A stretch of 64,000 nucleotides of DNA from assembly GCF_033115175.1 (NCBI RefSeq), contig NC_084838.1:90299968-90363967 (forward strand). The letters run 5' to 3'. Of this stretch, positions 24,801-38,100 are shown piece by piece. A program made the position numbers and the translations under genes. Source of the stretch: Lepus europaeus (lineage: Eukaryota > Chordata > Mammalia > Lagomorpha > Leporidae). The notes under the pieces are model-generated. The model worked only from the letters and a program-made list of their open reading frames with translations, did no database searches and was not told where the DNA came from. Numbering within the stretch: position 1 is the first letter of the stretch; the number at the start of each line of letters is the position of its first letter.

Positions 24801-27800
24801 TAAGACATGAAACGTATGCTGAAGACCTCTTTCCTGATTCCTGAGTGGGAGTCTTCTTGCCGTGTCCTTACTTGGCAGAATGATAAAGCAAGCTCTGTTG
24901 ACAATCAAGACATCAATCTCATTCGACAGAGATACTATTTCATGACATCATCTAATCCTTATTACCTCACAAGTATCCACTTTCTTCCTGTTGTAAAATA
25001 TATTTATAGGTTTACCTGAAAGAAAGAGTGAGAAGGACAGACAGATTTTCCTTCCAGTGTCTCACACTATCACCCAAATGCCTGAAACAGCAAGGGCAAA
25101 GGCTGGCTAAAGCCTGAAAATACATTCAGATCTCCCTTGCAACTGTCAGGAGCCCAAGCAATCTGAACCATCATCTACTGCCTCCCATGATGCATTAGCA
25201 GGAAAGTGGATTGAAAGAAGAGTAGCTGGGACTGATATGAGATACAGGCATCCCAAGAAGCAGGTCTAATGCCTGCCTCAAAGACCCAACTTTCTTTGCT
25301 TCCCCATTAGGAGGTAAGATTTCAGGGGGAGGCCGGCGCCGCGGCTCACTAGGCTAATCCTCCGCCTTGCGGCGCCGGCACACCGGGTTCTAGTCCCGGT
25401 CGGGGCACCGATCCTGTCCCGGTTGCCCCTCTTCCAGGCCAGCTCTCTGCTGTGGCCAGGGAGTGCAGTGGAGGATGGCCCAAGTCCTTGGGCCCTGCAC
25501 CCCATGGGAGACCAGGATAAGCACCTGGCTCCTGCCATCAGATCAGCGCGGTGCACCGGCCGCAGCGCGCTACCGCGGCGGCCATTGGAGGGTGAACCAA
25601 CGGCAAAAGGAAGACCTTTCTCTCTGTCTCTCTCTCACTGTCCACTCTGCCTGTCAAAAATTAAAAAAATAATAATAATAATAATAAATAAATAAATAAA
25701 AAGATTTCAGGGGGAAATGAGCATCCAGCCTGGAAAAGTTACTGTATTTTATTTAAAGTGAATACATGTTTGAGCTTTCTCCCTAATATATCCCTCTGCC
25801 CTCTATGCAGGTTTAAGTTCGAGAACTATCAGTATGTCCTGGCTTTGGTTTTTGCCGTTGAGGAGATCAACAAGAACCCCCATCTTTTACCCAACATGTC
25901 TCTAGGATTTGATCTCTATAATGTCCCTTATACGGAATGGAAGACATTGGAGAGTTCCCTCACTTGGCTGTCAGGATTTAACAAATATGTACCAAATTAC
26001 ACCTGCAGAAGACAAAGGAAGTCTGTAGCAGCACTTACAGGAACATCGTGGGCAACTTGTGCCCAGATTGGGACACTGCTGGAACTTTACAAATTTCCAC
26101 AGGTGAGGGTATGTGGGATGGGAGGAAATAAACCCATGTCTTCCTGAGTAACACTGTCAGGTTTCTTAAAACAATGAAGAGAGTCTTGATATGCGTCTCT
26201 CAATGTGTATAATCTCAAAGGGCAAGTACTCAAATACCTGATGGGAACCCACATTTCCTTTTTTTGTGAGTAGGGATCACAGAGAGCAGAAAAGCAGACA
26301 AAGGGGTTTCCTTGAACTCTGAGTTTGATAAGGTTTTTTGAGAAGCTTTCATGATGCAGATAATTTGAAATATGGAACACTCCTACTACTCATGGCCTTT
26401 GCTTCATGGTCTTTAAAACCAACATTGTGGTTTGTCTGAGAAGAATTGTTTATTTATAAAAATATTTATTAATGTATATATTTATATGTGCATGCATGTA
26501 AGTATTGGGAAGGCATAGTAAAACAGGACAAGATGAGAGAAAATGAAACCAATAGAGAGGGGTTTTCTTCCATCCATGGGTTCACTCCTCAAAGGGCCAC
26601 AACACCCATGTCTGGGCCAGGTCAAAGCCAGGAGCCAAGAACTACAGTTCATCTTGAACATGGGTGGCAGGTGACCAAGTATTGTGGCCATCTTCTACCA
26701 CCTTTCCATCATATTAGCAGGAAGCTGGATCAGAGCAGAGAATCCTGCTTCAAACCAGCATTCCATAAGCATCAAAAGCAGCAAGTTATTTTGCTGAACC
26801 ACAATGCTGGCTTGGAGACCACACTTTATGGTGATCCTGTTCCTCATATTGCTTCCAATTTTCTTTTCTCTTCAGCTCACATTTGGGCCATTTGACCCTA
26901 TTCTGAGTGACAGCACTCAGTTTCCTTCTCTCTATCAAATGGCCCCAAAGGACACATCTCTTGCTCTTGGCATGGTCTCCTTATTACTTCATTTTAGATG
27001 GACATGGGTAGGCGTGACCATCTCAGATGACCATAAAGGAATTCAATTTCTCTCAGACATTACAGAAGCCATGGAAAGGAATAAAGTATGTATAGCTTTT
27101 GTGGAAGTGGTCCCAGTCACTGCAGTGTCATACTTCACAAAAGCTTGGTCATATCATCGCCAGATCAGGCAATCATCAGCTAATGTGGTGATCATTTACG
27201 GTGATGCTGACTTTCTACTCGGCTTAACTGTTAGTATTGACAGAGATTCGATTATATGGAAAGTCTGGATCACAACCTCACAATGGGTGATCAATACTGA
27301 AAAGAACAATTTCTTACTTGACGCCTTCCATGGGACTCTGATTTTTTCACATCACCATGAGGAGATTTCAGGATTCAAAAATTTTATTCAGACTGCTAGT
27401 CCTTCCAAATATCCAGAAGACTTTTATCTCACCAAATTTTGGTATTTTGCTTTTAACTGCTCAGTTTCTGAGTCTGACTGTAAAACATTAGAGAACTGTC
27501 CTCTCAATGCCTCTTTGGCCTGGCTGCCTAGGAACATTATGGACATGTCTATGACTGATGGGAGTTACAATGTATACAATGCTGTGTATGCTGTGGCCCA
27601 GACCCTTCATGAAATGATGCTTCAACAAGTAGAAATGCAACCAACATGGGATGAGGAAGGACTGGCATTTATCCCATGGCATGTAAGGTCTCCTCCGTTA
27701 CATAGCATGTAGAAACATCAATGCATATTTTATTAGAGGTGCTACAAGTGACCAACTCCATTAGTACAGCACTTTTTCTCCAATATCACAGGATATTTTC

Positions 27801-30800
27801 CACTTGTTTCAGTGTCTAGGACAATCTAGACATGGTAGAAATAGGCATCAATTACAAAATGGCTGTGGCAACATGAAATGTGATAAGATTCAAGATGTTT
27901 TTTAAAGAAGACTATAATATATTGCCTATTTTCCAGTGTGAAAAATAAATACTAAGTCATAGAGTTATTCAATGATAACAGGTCAATTACTTTTAAGTGG
28001 GAAAATGGTTAGGAGAACAATAATGGATATGTTATGTCAATGGTCTCTTTGAATTCTGAAACCACTTTAGATACTGATAACCTCATTTTGCCAAACAGCT
28101 GGGAACAACCAGAGAGGAAATGAATGTGTGAACATTCACTCTAGACTCGAGATTTGTTGGATTCCCATGATTACTGAATGGATGGTCTTTCTTTTAGTGT
28201 TTTCTCTTAAATTGACTCTGACACTTTATAAATATTATGATACCTTAGTTCTCCATAGGCTTTCATTTATTTTACTTCATTGCATGCCTGTGATAAAGTT
28301 TCATTATAAAGTGGAAATTAAACAATGAAGAGTAAACACTAATTCAAGTTTACTGTTCAACAATGAAGCACACTTCCTCATAGAATGATGTATCTCTTTT
28401 AGCTGCACCCCTTTCTGAAGAATATCCAATTCAAAAATCCTGCTGGAGACCAAGTGCATATGGATCATAAAAGAAAACTGGATGCAAAATATGACATTCT
28501 CAACTTCTGGAATTTTCCAGAGGGTCTTGGATATAAGGTGAAAGTAGGACAGTTTTCCTCTTACATTCAAGATGGCCAACAACTGTCATTATCTGAGGAG
28601 ATGATAGAGTGGTCCACAGGAATTAAACAGGTAGGTTGGCCCTAACTGTGATGCTTCGCCTTACATATAAATAACCAAAATATTATTGTGATTGTTTATG
28701 CCCCTCACTGGTCATTAAAGGTCACATATGAACATTTAACAACTCACCCTCTAATTTTTTTGGCATCATCAAGGGAAATCTATTTCTGAGATGCTAAGAT
28801 GGTTCAATATGCACAAACCAAAAAATGTGATATACCACTAAAAGAATGAAGGGCAAAAAGCACAATCTAAGTAGATTTAGAAAAAAGGAGTTGAACGATT
28901 TCTCATCCATTCATGATAAAAGTAAACTCAAAAATTACAGAGGGAGGAGATGTACAATTTGGGACATGCTCAAGCTGACTTGTCCCAAATGGCAGAGTTA
29001 GAAATGTGCCAAGGGATTCCAATTCAATTCCATCAAGGTGGCATGTGCCAATGCCATCTCACTAGTCCAAGTGATCAATTTCAGTTCACAATTGATCATA
29101 ATGATAGATCTAAGAGTCAAAGGGATCACATAAACATGACTAGTGTCTGCTAATACTAACTGATAGAATCAAAAAGGGAGAGAACCATCCAACATTGGAA
29201 TTGGGAGACACAGAAGACTCATAGAATGGCAGATGTCCTAAATAGCACTCTGGCCTCAGAATCGGCCCTTAAGGCATTCAGATCTGGCTCAAGAGCCCAT
29301 GAGAGTATTTCAGGCATGGGAAGCCAAGACACTCTGGAAAAAAAAAAAAGAAGACCTAAATGAAAGATCTCTGCAAGTGAGATACCAGTGGAAAGAACGG
29401 GGCCATCAAAGAATGAAGTGCCTTTCTCTGAAGGGAGGAGAGAACTTCCACTTTGACTATGACCCTGTCAGAATAAGATTGGAGTTGGTGAACCCTAAAG
29501 GCTTCCATAGCCTTGGCAACTCATGACAAGAGTCTAGGGAGATTACTGATGCCATAAACAAGAGTGTCAAATTGTTAAGTCAACAACAGGAGTCACTGTG
29601 CACTTGCTCCTCATGTAGGATCTCTGTCCTTAATGTGTTGTGCAATGTGAATTAATGCTATAACTAGTACTGAAACAGTATTTTACACTTTATGTTCTGT
29701 GTGGGTGCAAACTGATGAAATCTTTACTCAATATATACTAAACTGATCTTCTGTATATAAAGAAAATTGAAAATGAATCTTTATGTGAATGGAATGGGAG
29801 AGGGAGCGGGAGTTGGGAGGGTTGCAGGCAGGAGGGAAGTCATGGAGGGAGGGAAGCCATTGTAACCCATAAGCTGTACTTTGAAAATTTATATTTGCTA
29901 AATAAAAGTTAAAAAAAATTACAGAGTGAATATAATTCAATATGATAAAAGCCCTGAATAACAAACACAACTGACATCATACACAATAGTGAAAATTGAA
30001 AACTTTTCCTCTAAGACAGAAGTAAAATAAATATGTCCTTTCTTGCCATATTCGTTCAACATAATACTGGAATTCCTAGACTGAGCAATTAGATAAGAGA
30101 ATGCAATAAAATGCATCCATATTAGAAAGGAATAATTTAAATTGTTTTTTGTTGATGACATGATCTTATATATTTTTTAAAAAACCCTAAATACTCCACC
30201 AAAAAGATTTTACAACTGATGAAAAAATTCAGTAGCATAGTAGGATACAAAATCAACATTTTTGGTAACATTTTTCTCTTTATTACCCTTCAGAGAATTT
30301 CCACCTAGGTTGGCAGAACAGCTCAGGAAGGCAATATGGCCAAGTGTTTTTGTTTTGTTTTATTATCAATTCACATTTTCTTATTTTAAATTTTTATTCA
30401 TGTTATAGCAGTCTTATTTACTTCATACATACAGATTTAGGAACATAGTAGGATTTCTCCCCTACCCTCCTTCCTACCCTTTCTCCAACCCTTCCTCCCC
30501 CTCTCTCTCAGCTTCCCATTCTTAGTTTTTACAATGTTCTATTTACAGTATACTTAATTATCATATGTTAACTCTACTCCAAGTAAAGGAGTTCAAAATA
30601 ATATGAAGAGAAAGAAAGCAAAATGAAACAAAACACATTTCCTCAATAGAAGAGACAAAGGCTATAAACAGTCATCTATTCTCAAAATGTATATTTCACT
30701 CCAATACATTACATTTCAGGTATTCTATTAGCTACATCAGATCAAAGAAAATATATGATATCTGTCTTTTTGGGACTGGCTTATTTTACTAAGTATAATG

Positions 30801-32087
30801 GTTTCCAGTTGCAATCATCTTATTGCAAAAGAAACGATTTCATATTTTTTATAGCTGAGCAGTACTCCATAGTTTATATATGCCATAATTTCTTTATCCA
30901 ATCCATAGGTGATAGACATCTGGGTTGATTTCATATCTTGGCTGTTCTGCATTGTGCTGCAAAGGACATGGGGGTACAGATAACTCTTTCATATACTGAT
31001 TTCTTTTAGTTTGGGTAAATTCCCAGAAGTGAGATGATTAGATCATATGGTATGTCTATATTCAGATTTCTGAGGTATCTCCATACTTTCTTCCACAGTG
31101 GTTGCACCAGCTAACATGCCCACCAACAGTGGATCAGGGCACCATTTTCCTCACATCCTCTATAGTATTTGTCATTTGTTGATTTCTGTATGAGAGCCAT
31201 TCTAACAAGAGTGAGGTGAAACATCATTATGGTTTTGATTTGCATTCTCCTGATGGCTAGTGATCCTGAGCATTTTTGTGAGTATCTGTTAGCCATTTGA
31301 ATTTCCTCTCTTGAAAAATGCCTGTTTAAGTCTTTTGCCCACTTCTTCATTGGATTGATTGTTTTTTTGTTGTTGTTGTTGTTTTTGAATTTCTTGAGCT
31401 CTTTATATATTCTGGATGTTAACCCTTTATCAATTGTGTAGTTTGCAAATATTTTGTCCCATTCTATCAGTTGTTTCTTCACTTTGATTAGTGTTTTTTC
31501 TGCAGTACAGCAACTTCCCAGCTTGACGTAATCTTATTTGTCAATTTTGGCTTTGATTGCCTGTGCTTTTGGGGGTCTTTCCAAGAAGTCTTTGCCTATG
31601 CCAATGTCTTGTAGAATTTCCTGATGTTCTCTAATGAGTTGGTGGTATTGGGCCATAGAGTTATGTCTTTGATCTAATTGAGTGCATTTTGTGTAAGGTG
31701 TAATGTAGGCAATCTAGTTGCTTTATCAAAGATAAGTTGGCTGTAGATGCATGGATTGATATCTGGAGTTTTTAAACTGTTCCATTGGTCTACCAGTCTG
31801 TATTTGTGCCAGTAACAAGCTGTTTTGATTATAACTGTCCTGTAGTATGTCTTGAAATCAGGTATTGTGATGCTTCCAACTTTGTTCTTGTTATATAAGA
31901 CTGCTTTAGCTATTTAGGTATCATGTATTTCCATATGAATTTCAGCATCGTTTTCTCTACATCTGTGAAGAATGTCATTGGTCTTTTGATTGGGATTGCA
32001 TTCAATATGTAAATTGCTTTTGGTAGTATGGACATTTTGATGATGTTGAGTTTTCCAATCCAGTAACATGGTAGACTTTTCCATTTC

Positions 32088-32124
<37 letters not shown>

Positions 32125-35100
32125 TGACAGGTAGAGTTATAGACAGTGAGAGAGAGACAGAGAGAGAGGTCTTCTTTCTGTTGGTTCACTCCCCAAATGG
32201 CCGCCACGGCTGGAAATGCACCTATCTGAAGACAGGAGCCAGGTGCTTCCTCCTGGTCTCCCATGTGGGTGCAGGGGCCCAAGCACTTGGTCCATCCTCC
32301 ACTGCCCTTCTGGGCCACAGCAGAGCGCTGGACTGGAAGAGGGGCAACCGGGACTAGAACCAGGCGCCCATATGGGATGCCAGTGCCGCAGGCGGAGGAT
32401 TAACAAAGTGAGCCACGGCACCGGCCCCAACTTTTCTATTTCTTTAGTGCTTTGTAATTTTCATAGTAGAGACCTTTGACATCATTGGTTAAATTTATTC
32501 CAAGGTATTTAATTCTTTTTGGAACTATTGTGAATGGGACTGATGTTAAAATGTCTTTCTCATCCATGACATTGCCTGTGTATACAAAGGCTACTGATTT
32601 TTCTGTGTTGATTTTATATCCTACCACTTCAACAAACACTTTTATGGCTCCAATAGTCTCTCACTGCATTTGGATCTCCTATATATAAGATCATGTCATC
32701 TGCAAGTGTGGATAGTTTGATTTTCTCTTTTCTAAGTTGTATCCTTTTGATTTCTTTTTCTTGCCTAATGGCACTGGTAAAACTTCCAGGACTATATACT
32801 GAATAGCAATGGTGAGAGTAGGAACCCTTGTCTGGTTCCAGATCTCAGGGGGAACATTTCCAGCTTTTCCCCATTCAACAGGATGCTGGCTGTGGGTTTG
32901 TCATAAATTACCTTTATTGTGTCGAGGAATATTCCTTCTATAACCAATTTGCTTAAGGTTTTCATCATGAAAGGATGTTGTATTTTAACAAATTTTTTCT
33001 CTGCATCTATTGAGATAACCATATGATTTTTGTTCTTCAGTTTGTTAATGTGATGTGTTACATGGATTAATCTGCAAATTAAATAATCACTGCATACCAG
33101 GGATAAATCCCACTTGGTCTGGGTGAATGACATTTCTGATGTGTTATTGGATTCTATTAGATAATATTTTGTTGAAGATTTATGCATCTTTGTTCATCAG
33201 GGATATTGGTCTATAGTTCCATTTCCTTGTTGCATCGTTTTCAGTATTAGATATTAAGGTAAAGCAGGCTTCACAGAAGAAGTCTGTAAAAATTCCCTCC
33301 CTTTGAATTGTTATGAATAACTTAAGAATAACAATGTCTGGTATAATTCAGCAGTGAAGCTATCTGGTCCGGGGCTTTTCTTTCTTGGAAAGGTCTTTAT
33401 TACTGATTCAATTTCTGTTTTGATTATTGGTCTGTTTAGGTTTTCTGTATCTTCATGATTCAATTTAGGTAGGTTGTATGTTTCTAGGAATCTATCCATT
33501 TCTTTGAGGTCTCCTAATTTGTTGGCATACAGCTCTTTGTAGTAATTTCTGATGGTTGATTTTATTTCTGTGGTATCTGCTATTACATTCCCTTTTTCAT
33601 CTCTGATTTTATTGATTTGGGTCTTTCCTTTTTTTTGGTTACTTCCACCAATGGTGTATAAATTTATTTTTTCCAAAAAACTGCTCTTCATTTCACTGAT
33701 TTTTTTCTATTTCTTGCTTTACTTTTTTTTCTTTTTTTATTTTTTATTTCATAAATGTGAATTTACAAAGTGCAACTTTTGTGTTGTTGTGGCTCCCCCC
33801 CCCCAACCTCCCTCCCTCCCGTGGCCCTCCCCTCTCCCTTTCCCTCTCCCATCCCGCCCTTTATTGAGTTTCATTTTCAATTACCTTCATATACTGAAGA
33901 TCAGCTTAGTATATACTAAGCAAGGATTTCAACAGGCTGCATTCACACAACCGCACAAGGTTTATTCTCTAATTATTTCTTTTCTCCTACTAATTTTAGG
34001 TTTGGTGCTTTTTTTTAGGTCTTCAGATGCACTGATATCTCATTTCTGGCACCTTTCCTGTTCATATAGGTACCGACCGCTATAAACTTCCCTCTTAACA
34101 CAGCTTTGCTGTATCCTAGATGTATTAATATGTTGCATTGTCATCTAAATTTGTTTCCAGAAATTTTTTTTATTACTCTTCTGATTTCTTCAATGACCCA
34201 CTGTTCATTTAGGAACATGTTGTTCTCCATGTGTTTGCATATGTCCTATATTCCTGAGTTGTTGATTTCCAGCTTCATTGCATAGTGGTATGATTTTGAT
34301 TATTTTGAATTTGCTGAGACTTGCTTTATGGCCTAGTATGTGGTCAATCCTAGAGAAGGTTCCATGCACAGATGAGAAGAATTTGTATTCTGCAATTGTA
34401 GGATGAAAAGTTCTGTAGATATCCAGTAGATCCATTTGGTCTATAGTGTCGATTTACTCTATTTCCTTGCTGATTTTCGGTCTGGTTGATTTGTCTATCT
34501 CTGAAAATAGGGCACAGAAGTCCCACATTACCACTGTATTGGAGTCTATGTCTCCCTTTAGGTCCATTAACATTTTTTTAAATAGCCAGGTGCCCTGTAA
34601 TTGGTGCACATACATTTATTATAAGTCACATCTTCCTGTTGAATTGATCCTTTAATCATTATATAGTGCCCATTTTTGTCTCTTTTAACAGTTTTTATGC
34701 TAGTCAATTTTGTCTTATATTAGGTGGCAACACCAGCTCTTTCTTGGTTTCTGTTAGAATGGAATAACTTTGTCCATCCTTCTCTTTCACTCTACGTGTA
34801 TCTTTGTTGGTGAGATGCATTTCTTTTAAGCAGCAAATAGATGGGTTTTGTTTTTTAATCCATTCTACTGGTCTATATCTTTTAACCATAGAGTTAAGGC
34901 CATTTTCATTCAAGGTGACTATTGACAAGTAACATTCCGCCCTGCCATTTTTCCATAAATATTCCCCCTTGTTTACTCTGTATTTCTTTTGTACTTCTAC
35001 TGGGGGTTTTTCTACCTTCTCATCCTTTCATAGTGATAGTTATCTTCCTGTGTTTCTATGTATAGTACATCCTTCTTTATTATTTCTTTAATTTATTTGA

Positions 35101-38100
35101 CAGGTAGAATTATAGACAGTGAGAGAGACGGAGAGAAATGTCTTCTTTCCATTGGTTCACTCCTCAAATGGCCGCTATGGCCGGCGCTGCACAGATCCGA
35201 AGCCAGGAGCCAGGTGCTTCCTCCCGGTCTCCCATGTGGGTGCAGGGGCCCAAGCACCTGGTCCATCCTCCACTGCCCTCCTGGGCCACAGCAGAGAGCT
35301 GGACTGGAAGAAGAGCAACCGGGACTAGAACCAGGCGCCCATATGGGATGCCAGTGCCAAAGGCAGAGGATTAACCAAGTGAGCCACAGTGCCGGCCCCT
35401 CTATATATAGTATATCCTTAAGCATCTTTTGTAAAAGTGGAGAAGTGGTGACAATTTCTTTCAATTTCTGTTTGTTATGGAAGGTCTTTATTTCATTTTC
35501 ATTCATAAATGAGAATTTTGCAGGGTATAGTATTCTGGATTGACAATTTTTTTCTTCTATGTCTTGGACTATACCTCACCATTCCCTTCTAGCCTGTAGG
35601 GTTTCTGATGAGAAGTCAGCTGTGAGTCTAATTGGAGATCCTATGAAAAGTAATCTGGCATTTCTCTTGTGCACATTTTAGAATCTGATGGCTTTTATAT
35701 TTCAGCTATGTTTCTGTGGCTTAGTGGAATGTCTGCACTTTCAGTTAATACTAAGAAGTGTGTGGTGGGTGTGGCCATGGAGTTCTAGTTAATGCTCTAG
35801 GTTGAGCAAGTTTCCAGGGTAACACCCTTGTTGGGTGTGGTAGAATTCAATACCAACCTATGCCCTACAGCTTCTCATGTTACCACTAAGTCCCCAAGGT
35901 CTCAGCACATAAGGCTCCCACAGTCACTGGGTCCAGAGGTTTCTCTCTGCCCTGCCAGTCTGTCCATCAATAGAGAGGCAAATGTTCTCTGCGGTAGCTC
36001 TGCCTAGGCATTTTGACCCTGGGAGTTTGTGGGTGCAGGTGCCGCACTGACCCACACAGCTGCCCAGCCACCTCCCTTCCAGGCTCAAAGTCAGTGGGGA
36101 CTGCAGGTTCTTTTCCTCCACAAGAATCTCTGGATCACTCACACACTAGAGCCACTGGCCAAACATTGCTGCCGGTTCACCACTGCCATCGGCACTGTCA
36201 ATCAGGTGTCCTGTCTCAGCCAGCTGCTATGCATGCACCTGAAGGCTTCTGTGTAGCTGCTGCTGCCCTAATCTAAAATGGCACCCACTCTCTCTCAGCC
36301 AGACAGCTGACACTGTTCTGGAGAGACTGGGGGGCGGGGGCGGGGGAATCAAACATCCCCTCTACTTCCACTGGATCCACAGGTAACCACCAGCAGCCGC
36401 CCGTTCCCAGGGCTCATACCAGACCCACACCACACTCTCCCTCCAGCTCTATCATCACAGGTTGCAGCAGTCCAGCCTCACCTCTGTCTCCAAACTGTTG
36501 TCCACTCTGGCTCTGTGCTGCTTCAACTCCACTTGAGCTCATGCTCTACGTCGGCACCGTCCACACAGGTTCATGCTGTTTCACCTCTTCCTGTGGGGTT
36601 TTCCATGCAGTTTTCTCTCCAATTTTCCCTCAGAGTGTACTTCCTATACTTTTCTCTTCATTGTTTATCCTTACCAGTGCTGTGGCATAAAGGAAAAAGC
36701 TACCAGCTGTGGAGTCAGCATTCCATATGGGCACTGGCTAGAGAGTCCTGATCTTCCAATTTAAGAAACATTCTTATTTACAGACTTTCTGATGGATGGA
36801 AAAAGGAGTACAATTTATATAACCATATTGTTCACAGTGTTCTGATATTTGATCCTATGCATGAATATTGCACCCAGTCACTAAACTGCATTTATATGAA
36901 TGTGCATACTAATTAATGATGTAATATATAAAACACTGTAATGATCAGAGATTTAGGTCAAAGTGTGAGCTGTTACCAACACACATCTGATTTTCCTCAG
37001 ATTCCTCACTCTGTATGCAGTGAGAGTTGTAATCCTGGATTCAGGAAATCCCCTCAGGAGGGAAAAGCTTCCTGTTGTTTTGATTGTATCCCCTGCCCAG
37101 AAAATGAGATTTCCAATGACACAGGTAAGTGTATGCTTCCTTCCAAGGAAATGCTAGAGATCTGGAAAAGAAATGAAGAGGAATTTTTCTTTCCTTCAGT
37201 TAGTAATTTAACTATAATTGATCACATTCTCTCTGGAAATAACACACTACCTATTCCTTGAACCACATTATTAGATTCTTTATATGCGACCCATTATGGG
37301 AATTACTGTCTAAAGAAGCCACATTTCAGCACCCCACATTACCTGAGTTTCATCTCCATTGGCCAAGTTAACATATGGTATTATTGATATCAACTTCTCA
37401 CCTTCTTTGATGTTATATTGATATCACATTGATGACATCCTTAACCTCTCAGTGCCTAACACTGCACTTGACACAGAGCCCAAGTTGGAAAGTCCCTTTT
37501 AAGAAATGAGTGTATCTGCTATTCACATCCAAATTACAATACAAAATACCCTCTTTGAGTATTTTTTTCTGATTCATCAGATTTACAGTTGAATAGGATA
37601 GACAACAGTTGAGTCGGATGATGAATGCAACGTAGCATCACAAGGGTGCAGGGAGGGTTGCACAGTACTTATGGTATTAACAAGGTGATTGTGTAAACAC
37701 TTTTGAGATTGTCATGTATGCTCAGATGTTATATTAGATGTATGAAGGTAGGAAAAAATTCTGTTAGGATTATGAAAATTGCACGATTGTACATTACCAC
37801 TTTGTGTAACATTCAAAAAACCTCCAGAAGTTTCAGGAGCCTCCTCTGGGTCTCCCATATGGGTGTAGGGGCCCAGGGACTTGGGCCATCTTCCACTATT
37901 TTCCCATGCCACATCAGAGAACTGGATCAGAATTCGAGCAGCCGGGAATCAAACTGGTGCACATACAAGATGCCAGCGCTGGAGGCCGAGGCTTTAACCT
38001 GCTGCATCACAGTACAGGCCCCTGGACTTAATTTTTTTAAGTTTTTATTTAATAGAAAGATCTTCCATTTGCTGCTTCACTCCTCAAATGCCTGCGATAG

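Larger units (their letters stand above)
30345..36670 (-). mobile_element. Old near-complete L1 in V2R intron 4, antisense, with nested insertions
   Basis: On the - strand it reads ORF1 C-terminus (about 35400-35700, motif [11 protein letters not shown]), ORF2 endonuclease start (34704-34928, [13 protein letters not shown]), RT (32440-33690) and the C-terminal region (31111-31482), ending near 30345. 35760-36670 is more GC-rich, has a G-run at 36329-36346, and probably is the L1 5' UTR. Many stops; inactive. It is interrupted by CSINEs at 32090-32428 and 35088-35400 and an L1 3' end at 33735-33960. Confidence 0.8.
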
